Assembly: GCF_014854695.1 (NCBI RefSeq)
Contig: NZ_CP027557.1
Location: forward strand, 434,001 to 498,000
Length of the DNA stretch: 64,000 bases
Source of the DNA: Rhodococcus rhodochrous
GTDB taxonomy: Bacteria > Actinomycetota > Actinomycetes > Mycobacteriales > Mycobacteriaceae
Direction: 5' to 3'
In this document: positions 26,799 to 35,833 of the stretch, piece by piece
How the letters are laid out: each line of letters opens with the position of its first letter
Position numbering within the stretch: the first letter of the stretch is position 1
Notes under the pieces: model-generated
What the model was told of the DNA's origin: nothing
The model's input: the letters and a program-made list of their open reading frames with translations, nothing else
The model's database searches: none
Translations under genes and position numbers: made by a program

Positions 26799-28832
26799 TC
26801 AGTCCTCGTCGGAGTCCATCGGTAACGGTCCCGGCTGCTCCGTCTGCTGAGGAGCGGCGGGAACCCATACCCGTAGCGGCTGCACCACCTCGCCGTAGAA
26901 GGCGTCGGCCGACGACGTCACGCTCGTGATGAAGCCGGTCGCGGTACCGGACGAGCGGCGGCTGCCCAGCGGGAACGTCTGCTCGAGAGTGAAGGACACG
27001 ATGTCGCCGGCGCGACCCTCGGTGAGGACTCGAGGGTCGGTACGCACGGTGTCGAGATGTTCACACGCTTCGTTGCCACGCTCGGAGAACACCGCTTCGA
27101 GCTGCACGTTCCCAGGTGCGGTCTTCAACTGCTTGACCAGCCACGACACCCGCTTGCGTGATGTCCCTTCGTCAGGTGCATCGACGGTCGTGCGACAGCG
27201 GACCTTGTTGGTACGCAGGTCCGCCGAGACCACGAGATCACCTGCGGTATCCGGAATTCGCAGCACGGCTTCGAAGACTCCGTCGGTCGCGAGGCGGTCG
27301 GCGACGTGGGCGTTCCGTGCGTCCGGATCGGTCGCGAAGCGGCGCGGCAGCACATGTGTCACCGGGACGCCGAGTTCTGCGGTGAACCGGAGCGCCAGGT
27401 GGCGAGCCAACGCGACCCAGGTGCTCGCAACGGCGAGCGCCTTGGAGTCACCGGCCCGGAGTGTGCCCGCGGTGACGGCGTCGCGAACAGCGACCCAGTG
27501 GCGTCCCATATCGACGAATTCCGAGACCCCACTGCGAGGGTGATCGATATAGCGCAGGAACTCACGCAGGATCCAGTCCTGGAGATCGCTCTCCAGTTCG
27601 CCGTGGGACAGCACCATGCGTGCTTCGTGAGCGATCTCCGCCCATGCGATGTGCCGAAGCGAGACCTTGGTGAGCTTGCGCCGGTCCACTGCGACGGGCA
27701 GTTCCCCTGCAGAGGCGGGAATGTCGTTGGAGATGCTGACAACGACGTCGTACTTCTTGCGACGCGCGACATCGAGGTAGTTCTCGAGCTGTTCACGCTT
27801 GAGTTTGCCGTTGCCCGTCTTCACCTCGACCAGGGCCGTCCACCGTCGGTTTCCTCGCGCGACCTTGAGTACCGCATCGGGTACCACCCGCGATTCACCT
27901 CGCTCGTACGGCACCTCCAAGTAACCCTCGAAAGCGCCGGCGGGAGCGCCGAGACGAAGGCACACGGCACGAGCGAACGGGGGCACTGCCTGCATGGTCG
28001 CGACGAGCGCGGAAGTCGCTCGACGTTCCTGTTCGTCACCCGCACCGATTCCGGCTACGGAGAAGAGGCGCGCGGGTTGCCAGCTCTCCTGCTCGGCTTG
28101 GGAGAAGGTGATCGGCTTCGGCTTCCGGGCAGCTCGTTTGGTCGTACGTACGCCGGACTGCTTTCGTGCGGGAGTGGCGGTCGTCGCGGCAGGAGCGGGC
28201 TCGGGAGTCTGCGGAGGAACGGTGATTTCCTCATCTGACGAGACCGAAGTCGTCGAGGGAGGAGTCCGGTCGTCGTCCTCGGTGGCGTCGTCCTCGGTGG
28301 CGTCGTCCACCTCCACGCCGTAGTCCTGTGCCAGTCCGGCCAGACCGGATGCCCATCCCTGTCCGATCGCACGGACCTTCCAGACGCTGTCCCGGCGGTA
28401 GACCTCGCCGAACACGAATGCGGATTCGGTGTTCGCGTCCGCAGTGATGTACTCGGCCACGGGGCGACCTGTCGGATCCACGACCCGCAGGGTCAGCTTG
28501 CCGAGGTCGCCGAAGGTGCCGCCGTAGAGGCTTCCTGCCAAGGCGATCGTGTGTACATCGTCGGGCACCGTCGCGAGATCGATGCTGATACGTGCCTGCG
28601 CGCCTTCCTCCGTCGCTCCGTTCCCCAGAAAACGGACGGAACCGTCGGCCGATTCCGGCTGGTTGTAGAAGACGAAATCCGCGTCGGACCTCACCTTGCC
28701 CGAATCCGCGAGGAGCAACGCCGAGGCATCGACCTCGGTGTCCGCTTCCGTCCAGCCCAGGACGATGTCGACTTGCGAGACATCTGTCGGAAGCGGCATG
28801 TTCTGCCCCTTGACGAGAACCGGGAAATCCAT
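26799..28832 (-). CDS. TerD-domain protein fused to a PD-(D/E)XK nuclease-like domain
   Basis: A 677-residue fusion. Residues 1-178 are a complete TerD domain (LVKGQNMPLP, WTEADTEVDASALLL, SDADFVFYNQP, QGWASGLAGLAQDYGVEVDD), a calcium-binding stress fold. Residues 179-250 form an acidic, Thr/Pro-rich then Lys/Arg-rich linker. Residues about 255-370 carry a PD-(D/E)XK nuclease pattern: acidic helix DEQERRA (266-272), VVPDAV with D319, ALVEVKTG with E336-K338, and QLENYLD (348-354). The remaining 300 residues are unassigned. MDFPVLVKG at 28832 has AAGGTG upstream. It has no close partner; a stress-activated or defence nuclease is inferred. Confidence 0.78.
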   Translation of the reverse strand: MDFPVLVKGQNMPLPTDVSQVDIVLGWTEADTEVDASALLLADSGKVRSDADFVFYNQPESADGSVRFLGNGATEEGAQARISIDLATVPDDVHTIALAGSLYGGTFGDLGKLTLRVVDPTGRPVAEYITADANTESAFVFGEVYRRDSVWKVRAIGQGWASGLAGLAQDYGVEVDDATEDDATEDDDRTPPSTTSVSSDEEITVPPQTPEPAPAATTATPARKQSGVRTTKRAARKPKPITFSQAEQESWQPARLFSVAGIGAGDEQERRATSALVATMQAVPPFARAVCLRLGAPAGAFEGYLEVPYERGESRVVPDAVLKVARGNRRWTALVEVKTGNGKLKREQLENYLDVARRKKYDVVVSISNDIPASAGELPVAVDRRKLTKVSLRHIAWAEIAHEARMVLSHGELESDLQDWILREFLRYIDHPRSGVSEFVDMGRHWVAVRDAVTAGTLRAGDSKALAVASTWVALARHLALRFTAELGVPVTHVLPRRFATDPDARNAHVADRLATDGVFEAVLRIPDTAGDLVVSADLRTNKVRCRTTVDAPDEGTSRKRVSWLVKQLKTAPGNVQLEAVFSERGNEACEHLDTVRTDPRVLTEGRAGDIVSFTLEQTFPLGSRRSSGTATGFITSVTSSADAFYGEVVQPLRVWVPAAPQQTEQPGPLPMDSDED

Positions 28833-28970
28833 CGGGGCACCTTCGTTCCAGTGTCGGTCGTGCGCGCGATATCGAGCGCTACGGACACATCGAAGGGAAC
28901 GGCTCCGATGTTTCACGGTGCACGCGAGTAGCTCGTCAGGACCGGGATGCGCCGCAGCAGTCGGCCTGCC

Positions 28971-29597
28971 TCAGCACCCCGTGTGCGAGAAGGCCCGCAT
29001 ATAGCCGGCGGTCTGGTAGGCATACGCCCACGCCCAGTACGACAGGGCGATGTCGGCAGGGCTGGCGGCCATGATGAGCTCGCCGTCGAAACATCGGTCG
29101 AGGATGAAGCGTGCGCGGGAGACGTGCGGCACGAAGGTCACGACGATGACGCTCTCCCAGCCGCGCTGCTCCGCGAGTCGACGCAGTTCCATCGCTTCAC
29201 CGCGCGTGGTCGGCGGATCCGGCTCGAAGCACGTGACGGGGAATTCGTAACGCGGGTGGTCGCACAGGTCCGTCAACCAGACGTCCTTCGTGCCGTTGGG
29301 ATTCGACACCACGACCTCGGGTGCGAAGCCTTCGAGTGCGAGTTCGAGCGCGTAGGGATAGCGCTCGTAGATCGCACCGCCGAGGACGAAGATCGCATCG
29401 GCCCGGCGATACGGGCTGAGGTTCTCGATCTCGATCTGCGGGGCCACGTAGACGGGCACTCCCGCGGCGATGAACGCGCACGCGACGAGCACGAGGACGG
29501 CGAGCCACCGTCGTCGCCGTGGTCGTGGCCTGGTGAGGGTGGAACCTCCGGAGTTCTCCGGCGCGTCCTGCTGGGAGGCCCTGTGTCGTCGCGTCAT
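28971..29597 (-). CDS. DUF218 (YdcF/SanA-like) membrane-anchored protein
   Basis: A 208-residue protein with a basic N-terminus, one transmembrane anchor (about 32-50, WLAVLVLVACAFIAAGVPVYV) and a DUF218 domain (about 65-195) with ADAIFVLGGAIYERYPYALEL, TTRGEAMELRRLAEQRGW and VVTFVPHVSRARFIL. DUF218 proteins such as SanA and ElyC influence envelope lipid-carrier metabolism, but the reaction is unsettled. MTRRHRAS at 29597 is the chosen start. It is transcribed from an AT-rich promoter region at 29669-29696. Confidence 0.8.
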   Translation of the reverse strand: MTRRHRASQQDAPENSGGSTLTRPRPRRRRWLAVLVLVACAFIAAGVPVYVAPQIEIENLSPYRRADAIFVLGGAIYERYPYALELALEGFAPEVVVSNPNGTKDVWLTDLCDHPRYEFPVTCFEPDPPTTRGEAMELRRLAEQRGWESVIVVTFVPHVSRARFILDRCFDGELIMAASPADIALSYWAWAYAYQTAGYMRAFSHTGC

Positions 29598-29668
29598 CCG
29601 CTGATTTCCGTTCCCCCCGACCGGAGCCGGAGCGTCTCGCGAGTGCGGTGCCACGTTTCAGTTTAGGG

Positions 29669-29696
29669 CATATAAGTCTGTTTTTCAGGCTCAAAA
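29669..29696 (-). promoter_or_regulatory. Predicted promoter of the DUF218 gene
   Basis: On the minus strand, TTTTGA (29691-29696), a 16-bp spacer and TATATG (29669-29674), in an AT-rich patch unusual for this genome. The remainder of the 29697-29913 gap holds no gene I can support. Confidence 0.4.
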
Positions 29697-29913
29697 CAAA
29701 CTTGAAGAATCTTTTGCTGATGAACGGTGCTCGCTTTCCTCGCGGGCGCAGATCGAGAGGGCTACTCCGTGAGGCGATGGCGGCGAAGAACGAACCGTCC
29801 AAGAGGAACGGGACGGATTGATGTTCGTGAACGATCCGCCATTCGTCGCCCATCGGTCGAGACCGCTCTTGTCACTCGGATTCATCGGAAGTCACGTCGG
29901 GACCGAGAATGCA

Positions 29914-29951
29914 GTCAGGGCACCTTCTCCGTGAGGAGAAAGTGCCCTGAC
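29914..29951 (-). terminator. Terminator downstream of tRNA-Pro
   Basis: GTCAGGGCACCTTCTCC (29914-29930) pairs with 29935-29951 over 17 positions with one mismatch, loop GTGA, 15 nt after the tRNA 3' end on the minus strand. Confidence 0.78.
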
Positions 29952-29966
29952 GAGTTCTTCCACGAG

Positions 29967-30040
<74 letters not shown>

Positions 30041-30094
30041 TATTGAACCTCGGTCAGCTTACAACACGAGGCCGCAGAAGATTAAATCGGCTGG

Positions 30095-31048
30095 TCAGCG
30101 ACGTAACCCGGCGCGCTCGGCCGCATCACCGCTGGCCTGCTGCGCGGTGTCGCGCGAGGCCGGAACGAGGGTGAGCAGAGTGGCCTCCGGACGGCAGAAG
30201 AACCGGGCAGGAGCGAACGGCGAGGTGCCGATGCCCGCAGAGACGTGCAGTCGCATGCGGGCACCCCAGCGCGACGCGCCCTTCACCCGCGACCGGTCGA
30301 TCCCGCAGTTGGTCACCAGCGCGCCGTAGAACGGCAGGCACAGCTGACCGCCGTGGGTGTGGCCCGCGAGGACGAGGTCGTAGCCGTCCTCGGCGAAGCG
30401 ATCGAGCACCCGCGGCTCGGGGGAGTGCGTCATGCCCAGCCGCAGATCGGCCGAGGGATCGGCTGCGCCGGCGATCGTCTCGTACCGGTCGCGGTCGAGA
30501 TGCGGGTCGTCGACACCACCGACGGCGATGCGCACGCCGCCGACCTCGATGTCGCGGCGCACGTGCGTCATGTCCTGCCAGCCACGCTCGGTGAACGCCG
30601 CACGCAGGTCGCCCCACGGGAGCGGAGGACCGTAGACGCGGTCGTGCTCCTTGTCGAAGTAGGCGAGCGGGTTCTTCAGCACGGGAGCGAAGTAGTCGTT
30701 GCTCCCGAAGACGAACAGACCCGGGCGGGCGAGGAGTCCGCCCAGCGCCTGGACGACGGCCGGAACGGCCTTCGGATGCGACAGGTTGTCGCCCGTGTTC
30801 ACGACGAGGTCGGGCTCGAGGCCGTCGAGCTCGCGCAACCAGTTCTGTTTCAGCTTCTGGTTGGGAGTCATGTGCAGGTCGCTGATGTGCAGGACCCGCA
30901 GTGTCGACGCACCGGGCGCGAGCACCGGCACCGTGACCTCGCGAAGAGTGAACGCGTTCCGTTCGATCAGCGTGGCGTAACCGAGGCCGAGAGCGGCGGC
31001 GCCGGCAGCACCGAGGGTGACACGGCGAATTGCAGACAGGTCAGGCAC
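30095..31048 (-). CDS. Metallophosphoesterase (Rv3683-like)
   Basis: A 317-residue calcineurin-like phosphoesterase. The metal-binding motifs are HISDLHM (about 61), NTGDN (about 90), GSNDYF (about 122) and GHTHGGQL (about 240). A hydrophobic N-terminal segment suggests membrane attachment. It lies next to ponA2 as in mycobacteria. The substrate is unknown. The start is uncertain: GTG 31048 (VPDLSAIRR) has GGAG only 2 nt away and an upstream GTG is possible. Confidence 0.85.
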   Translation of the reverse strand: MPDLSAIRRVTLGAAGAAALGLGYATLIERNAFTLREVTVPVLAPGASTLRVLHISDLHMTPNQKLKQNWLRELDGLEPDLVVNTGDNLSHPKAVPAVVQALGGLLARPGLFVFGSNDYFAPVLKNPLAYFDKEHDRVYGPPLPWGDLRAAFTERGWQDMTHVRRDIEVGGVRIAVGGVDDPHLDRDRYETIAGAADPSADLRLGMTHSPEPRVLDRFAEDGYDLVLAGHTHGGQLCLPFYGALVTNCGIDRSRVKGASRWGARMRLHVSAGIGTSPFAPARFFCRPEATLLTLVPASRDTAQQASGDAAERAGLRR

Positions 31049-31114
31049 TTCTCCAGCGTACCGCCGTGCGTGGACCTCGCACGTGGTTCGCCTGCCCCGC
31101 GTAGCGTTTCCGGC

Positions 31115-31591
31115 ATGAGCGACACCACATCCTCCCTCGAATCCAGGCTGCGGACGGACCTGACCGCAGCGATGAAGGACAAGGACAAGCTGCGGACCGA
31201 GACGCTCCGGATGCTGCTCGCGGCGATCCGGAACAAGGCGGTGTCCGGCAAGGAGGCGCGTGAGCTGTCCGACGACGAGGTGCTCGAGGTCCTCGCGAAG
31301 GAGTCGAAGAAGCGGGGCGAGGCCGCCGAGATCTACACCGAGAACGGACGCGGCGAGCTCGCGGCCAAGGAGCACGCCGAGGCGCGGATCATCGACGAGT
31401 ACCTGCCCACCCCGCTGACCGATGCCGAGCTCGTCGACGTCGTCGACACCGCGCTCGCGCGCGTCGCGGAGGAACTCGGCGCGCGGCCGGGTCCGAAGAA
31501 CATGGGCCAGGTGATGAAGGCCGCTACCGAGATCGCGGCAGGCAAGGCCGACGGCAAGCGCCTGTCCGCAGCCGTGCGTTCACGCCTGTAA
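31115..31591 (+). CDS. GatB/YqeY domain-containing protein
   Basis: A 158-residue YqeY-family protein, all-helical, with the typical LRMLLAAIRNKAV, IIDEYLP and PGPKNMGQVMKA segments. The domain resembles the tRNA-binding C-terminal part of GatB, but a role in tRNA-dependent amidation is unproven. It is divergent from the phosphoesterase and converges on ponA2. Confidence 0.88.
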   Translation: MSDTTSSLESRLRTDLTAAMKDKDKLRTETLRMLLAAIRNKAVSGKEARELSDDEVLEVLAKESKKRGEAAEIYTENGRGELAAKEHAEARIIDEYLPTPLTDAELVDVVDTALARVAEELGARPGPKNMGQVMKAATEIAAGKADGKRLSAAVRSRL

Positions 31592-31611
31592 CCGAACGGA
31601 AGCCCTGCGGC

Positions 31612-34056
31612 TCAGTTGTCGGGGCGGCTCGGTGTCGTCGTGGGAGTGGACTCCTCCTCCGCCGGCGGACTCGACTCGCTCTGCTCGAGCTCACGTCCCG
31701 GGATGGGCGCGGGCGTCGACCGGCGGGTCGTGTCGGGCACTTCGCGGTCGCGCGGGCGGGCCGGGGTGGCGCTCGTGGTGGGAGCCACGCGGACCGATCC
31801 GTCGCTGATGAACAGCGTGACCGTCGATCCCGGGACGGCCGAGCCGCTCGGGGACGTACCCGTCACCGTTCCGGCGCGTTCCTCACCGGCGATCGTGGCC
31901 TCCGAGACCGAGAATCCGGCGTCCTGCAGTCGCTGCACAGCGCGGTCCTTCGACAGGCCCGTCACGTCCGGAACCTGGGCGTTGCCCGCGCCGCGGACGT
32001 ACCGGGGATCGGGGGCGGGCAGCTCGATGGAACCGAACTTGTTCGCCACCGGCAGCATCGCCGAGAACCACGTCCGCGCCGGTTCGGTACCGCCGAAGAG
32101 GTTGCCGTCGTAGCAGGGGCGGACCGGACCCGAGCAGATCTGGCCGGGGGTGGGGGAGTCGCCGTAGGTGTAGACCACACCGGCGAACCGGTTGGTGAAG
32201 CCGAGGAAGGCCGAGGACATGTGCGACTCCGTCGTACCGGTCTTCGCCGCGACCGGCAGGTTCCAGCCCACCGACCCCGCGGCACCCGAAGCGGTACCGC
32301 CGGCGGAGGTGTCCTTGCTCATCGCCGTCGCGAGGGTGTCGGCGAGACCGGGCTCGACCACCTGCTCACACGCCTGCTGCGTGATCGGCACGGGCTTGCC
32401 CTCGCGGTCGAACACTTCCTCGATCGGGCTGGGCGGGCACCACTTGCCGTGCGAGGCGAGTGTCGCCGCGACGTTCGACAGCTCCAGCGCGTTGATCCAC
32501 GTCGGCCCGAGCGTGTACGAGCCGAGGTGCTGGTCCTTCTGCATCTCGGCCATCGACTGGTCGCCGAAGCCGGAGGTGCGGGGCTGCAGGTACGACCGCA
32601 GGCCCAGGCGCACCGACATGTCGACAACCGCGTCGACGCCGGTGGCCTCGATGAGCTTGACGAACGCCGTGTTCGGCGACTGTGCCAGCGCGTCGGTCAC
32701 CGACAGTCGCGACGGATAGGGGGCGGCGTTCTCGACGCAGTAGTAGTTGGCCGGGCAACCGCGGGCACCGCCGTCGCCCAGACCGCGGGCGTTGTAGCGG
32801 GACGGGACGTCGAGCACGGCAGAGGTGCCGAGACCCTGTTCCATGGCGGCGGCGACGGTGAAGATCTTGAAGATCGACCCGGCGCCGTGACCGGCCAGCG
32901 AGTAGGGCTGCGGCTGGACCGTCTCCTTGGCCTCGGCGTCGAGACCGAACTTGCGGCTCGACCCCATGGCGAGGACCTTGTGCGAATCCTGGCCCGGCTC
33001 GATCACGTTCATCACCGAGGCCACGTCGTCGACGGTGGGGCTGGTGAACCGGTCGAGCGACTCCTTGACGGAGTTCTGGACCTCGGGGTCGAGGGTCGTG
33101 CGGATGAGATATCCGCCCCGGTCGATCTGCTCGCGCGACAGGCCGGAGTTCTCGAGGTACTGCAGCGCGTACTCGCAGAAGTAGCCGCGGTCGTCGGCGG
33201 CGATGCAGCCGCGGGGGAGCGTGTTGGGCTCGGGCAGCACGCCGAGCGGCAGTTCCTTCGCAGCGCGGATCTCGTCGGCGCGCTCCGGAATGTTGTCGAT
33301 CATCGTGTCGAGCACGATGTTGCGACGGGCGAGCACACCGTCGGGATTGGTGTACGGGTTCAGCGCCGAGCTGGACTGCACCATGCCCGCGAGCATCGCG
33401 GCTTGCGGGATGTTCAGGTCCTTCGCGTCGATGCCGAAGTAGGTCTGGGCGGCGTCCTGGATGCCGAACGACCCGTTGCCGAAGGGGACGAGGTTCAGAT
33501 AGCGGGTGAGGATCTCGTCCTTGGTGAGCTGATCGTCGAGGGTCAGCGCCATGCGGATCTCACGGATCTTGCGGGCCGGCGTCGTCTCGATCGCCGCGCG
33601 GCGTTCGGCGTCGGTCTTCGCGATCACGTGCAGCAGGTAGTTCTTGACGTACTGCTGGTCGATCGTGGAGGCGCCCTGCTCGACCTGACCGCTCGTGGTG
33701 TTGGTGAGGAACGCGCGGATCGTGCCCTGCCAGTCGACGCCCTGGTGCTCGGGGAACCGCTTGTCCTCGATCGAGACGATCGCCAGCTTCATCTCGTTGG
33801 AGATCTGGTCGCTGGGCACCTCGAAGCGACGCTGGTCGTAGAGCCACGCGATCGGCTCGCCCGCCTTGTCGACCATGGTCGTCACGGCTGGGACGACACC
33901 TTCGACGAGCTCTGCGGAACTGTTGTCGACGGTGTCCGCGGCGCGGTTCGAGACGTACCCGAATCCACCCGCTGCGGGGAAGAGCATCCCTGCTACGAGA
34001 ACGCCGCCGAGGGCCGTGCAACCAGCGAGCTTCGCCACCGTTCTTCGGATCGACAC
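31612..34056 (-). CDS. ponA2: Bifunctional penicillin-binding protein PonA2 (class A PBP)
   Basis: An 814-residue class A PBP. An N-terminal transmembrane anchor (about 10-32) is followed by the glycosyltransferase domain (about 70-250, with SIEDKRFPEHQGVDW and GASTIDQQYVKN), the transpeptidase domain (about 330-640, serine motif GSIFK, SPN, KTGTTE) and one PASTA repeat (about 675-740, VPDVTGLSKDRAVQRLQDAGFSV) before a Pro/Thr-rich tail. It polymerises and cross-links peptidoglycan. The whiB4 neighbour identifies it as PonA2, needed for stress and dormancy survival in mycobacteria. The GTG start has only a weak ribosome site. Confidence 0.94.
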   Translation of the reverse strand: MSIRRTVAKLAGCTALGGVLVAGMLFPAAGGFGYVSNRAADTVDNSSAELVEGVVPAVTTMVDKAGEPIAWLYDQRRFEVPSDQISNEMKLAIVSIEDKRFPEHQGVDWQGTIRAFLTNTTSGQVEQGASTIDQQYVKNYLLHVIAKTDAERRAAIETTPARKIREIRMALTLDDQLTKDEILTRYLNLVPFGNGSFGIQDAAQTYFGIDAKDLNIPQAAMLAGMVQSSSALNPYTNPDGVLARRNIVLDTMIDNIPERADEIRAAKELPLGVLPEPNTLPRGCIAADDRGYFCEYALQYLENSGLSREQIDRGGYLIRTTLDPEVQNSVKESLDRFTSPTVDDVASVMNVIEPGQDSHKVLAMGSSRKFGLDAEAKETVQPQPYSLAGHGAGSIFKIFTVAAAMEQGLGTSAVLDVPSRYNARGLGDGGARGCPANYYCVENAAPYPSRLSVTDALAQSPNTAFVKLIEATGVDAVVDMSVRLGLRSYLQPRTSGFGDQSMAEMQKDQHLGSYTLGPTWINALELSNVAATLASHGKWCPPSPIEEVFDREGKPVPITQQACEQVVEPGLADTLATAMSKDTSAGGTASGAAGSVGWNLPVAAKTGTTESHMSSAFLGFTNRFAGVVYTYGDSPTPGQICSGPVRPCYDGNLFGGTEPARTWFSAMLPVANKFGSIELPAPDPRYVRGAGNAQVPDVTGLSKDRAVQRLQDAGFSVSEATIAGEERAGTVTGTSPSGSAVPGSTVTLFISDGSVRVAPTTSATPARPRDREVPDTTRRSTPAPIPGRELEQSESSPPAEEESTPTTTPSRPDN

Positions 34057-34183
34057 GCCTACACACTACGTGGCGGGGGACCGGCCGGCCGTTTCCAGGG
34101 AGCGGGCGTGGCACGACGGGCGCTGTGAAAACGCCTCCGACGTGCAACTTTGTACGTACGTACCAGAAAAGGTTTCGTTCGCC

Positions 34184-34239
34184 TTGCGCGTGGGCATCAG
34201 TTTACCTAGATTGAGACATCAGTGTGACGCAGATAACAC
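34184..34239 (+). promoter_or_regulatory. whiB4 promoter region with Crp/GlxR-like site
   Basis: Two overlapping promoters are possible: TTGCGC (34184-34189)-17-TAGATT (34207-34212), and TTGAGA (34211-34216)-17-TAACAC (34234-34239). TGTGACGCAGATAACA (34223-34238) matches Crp/GlxR at 9 of 10 fixed bases and is 14 of 16 identical to the element at 5855-5870. Confidence 0.5.
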
Positions 34240-34331
34240 CTTGACGGGCAGGTTTCGCGCCGTCGCGGCACACGGGCGGCGCAGACCTCGAACACCGCGA
34301 ACCGGCGTTCGGAAAGTAAAGGGGCAACTGA

Positions 34332-34655
34332 ATGCACATGACCACCCCGACGACCCGACTCGACGTCGATCAGGCCGAAGCGCGCATCGCTTGGGTCTCC
34401 AAGGCTCGCTGCCGCGAAGTCGATCCCGATGAACTGTTCGTGCGTGGCGCAGCACAGCGCAAGGCTGCGGTGATCTGCCGGCACTGCCCGGTGATGCTCG
34501 AGTGCGGGGCGGACGCCCTCGACAACCGTGTCGAGTTCGGCGTGTGGGGAGGCATGACGGAGCGGCAGCGTCGTGCTCTCCTCAAGCAGCATCCCGAGGT
34601 CGAGTCCTGGGCCGATTTCTTCCAGGCGCAGCGACAGCACCAGAGCGCGGTCTAG
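34332..34655 (+). CDS. whiB4: WhiB4 iron-sulfur redox regulator
   Basis: A 107-residue WhiB protein. Four cluster cysteines, C27, C49, C52 and C58 (C-x21-C-x2-C-x5-C), and the GVWGG turn (70-74) precede the basic tail TERQRR. WhiB4 carries a [4Fe-4S] cluster, senses oxygen and nitric oxide, and represses antioxidant genes in M. tuberculosis; its identity rests on the ponA2 neighbourhood. The ATG at 34332 follows AAAGGGG. Confidence 0.93.
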   Translation: MHMTTPTTRLDVDQAEARIAWVSKARCREVDPDELFVRGAAQRKAAVICRHCPVMLECGADALDNRVEFGVWGGMTERQRRALLKQHPEVESWADFFQAQRQHQSAV

Positions 34656-34688
34656 TCACCACCTCACCGGTACGAACCGCCGAGATCA

Positions 34689-34719
34689 TGACCCGCGAGA
34701 CATCACGCCTCGCGGGTCA
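34689..34719 (+). terminator. whiB4 terminator overlapping the convergent gene end
   Basis: TGACCCGCGAG (34689-34699) pairs with CTCGCGGGTCA (34709-34719), an 11-bp perfect stem. The stop codon of the convergent ATPase gene lies in the loop. Confidence 0.65.
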
Positions 34720-35833
34720 ATTGCTCACCCACCGCCCGCAGCGCCTCGAGATCCGAGACCTCGAAGGGCAGCGAGGGCACCCCGACCACGGGGACGGCGG
34801 GATTCGCCGCGGTGAAGTTGCGTAGCAACCGCAGCTCCCGCTTGGCGATCACGGCCCGGTGCGCGTGGATGCGGAGAACGGCCTCCGCGGCCTTCGCGTC
34901 CACGCCCTCCTCCTCGGCGAGCTGGTCCGCTGCGGCGAGGGCGTGATCGGACGGCAGCGCCGACAGTGTCGGATGGGTGCGGTTGAGCACCAGGCCCGAC
35001 AGCGGCATGCGATCGCCCGAGAGTCGCTCGACGAAGAACGACGCCTCGCGCAGCGCATCGGGTTCGGGTGCCGCGACCACCATGAAGTGGGTTCCCGGCT
35101 GCTGCAGCAACCGGTAGGTGCGGTTGGCGCGCTCGCGGAAGCCCCCGAACATCGAGTCCAGCGACTGCACGAAGGCCGACGCGTCCGACAGCATCTGGCT
35201 CCCGACGATCGTCGAGACCGCCTTGAGCGCGAGCCCCATCGCGCCGGTCACCAGGCGGCCGAAGCCACGCCCGGGTGCAGTGAAGATCCGGATCATCCGG
35301 CCGTCGAGGAAGGCTCCGAGCCGCTGGGGAGCGTCGAGGAAATCGAGCGCGTTCCGGGACGGCGGGGTGTCGACGATGATGAGATCCCACTCGTCGCTCT
35401 GCGCGAGCTGACCGAGCTTCTCCATCGCCATGTACTCCTGCGTGCCGGAGAAGGACGACGCCACGGTCTGATAGAAGGGGTTGTCGAGGATCTGCTGCGC
35501 CTTCTCCGGCGTCGAGTGCTCGAGCACCATGTCGTCGAAGGTGCGACGCATGTTGAGCATCATCGCGTGCAGCTCGCCCTTCGCCTCCGGCCCGAGCTCC
35601 ACCTTCTGCGGGGAGTTGTCGAGCGAGGCGACCCCGAGGGCCTGCGCCAGTCGCCGCGCCGGGTCGATCGTGAGCACCACGACGCTGCGGCCCCGCTCGG
35701 CCGCGCGCAACGCGAGCGCCGCGGCGGTGGTCGTCTTGCCGACACCTCCCGATCCGCAGCACACGATCACCCGGGACGAGCGGTCGTCCAGGATGCGGCC
35801 GACGTCGAGGGCCTTCCGGATCGGTGCGCTCAT
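34703..35833 (-). CDS. ArsA/GET3-like ATPase, second subunit (Rv3680/BagB-like)
   Basis: A 376-residue deviant-Walker-A ATPase ([18 protein letters not shown] near 26-43), with [15 protein letters not shown] as switch region. It pairs with the preceding gene, whose stop overlaps its ATG (ATGA at 35833). In M. tuberculosis the pair Rv3679-Rv3680 forms a complex linked to cell-envelope and glycerol/oxidative stress tolerance rather than arsenite export. No arsenite-binding cysteines or ArsB partner are present, which agrees. Confidence 0.88.
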   Translation of the reverse strand: MSAPIRKALDVGRILDDRSSRVIVCCGSGGVGKTTTAAALALRAAERGRSVVVLTIDPARRLAQALGVASLDNSPQKVELGPEAKGELHAMMLNMRRTFDDMVLEHSTPEKAQQILDNPFYQTVASSFSGTQEYMAMEKLGQLAQSDEWDLIIVDTPPSRNALDFLDAPQRLGAFLDGRMIRIFTAPGRGFGRLVTGAMGLALKAVSTIVGSQMLSDASAFVQSLDSMFGGFRERANRTYRLLQQPGTHFMVVAAPEPDALREASFFVERLSGDRMPLSGLVLNRTHPTLSALPSDHALAAADQLAEEEGVDAKAAEAVLRIHAHRAVIAKRELRLLRNFTAANPAVPVVGVPSLPFEVSDLEALRAVGEQLTREA

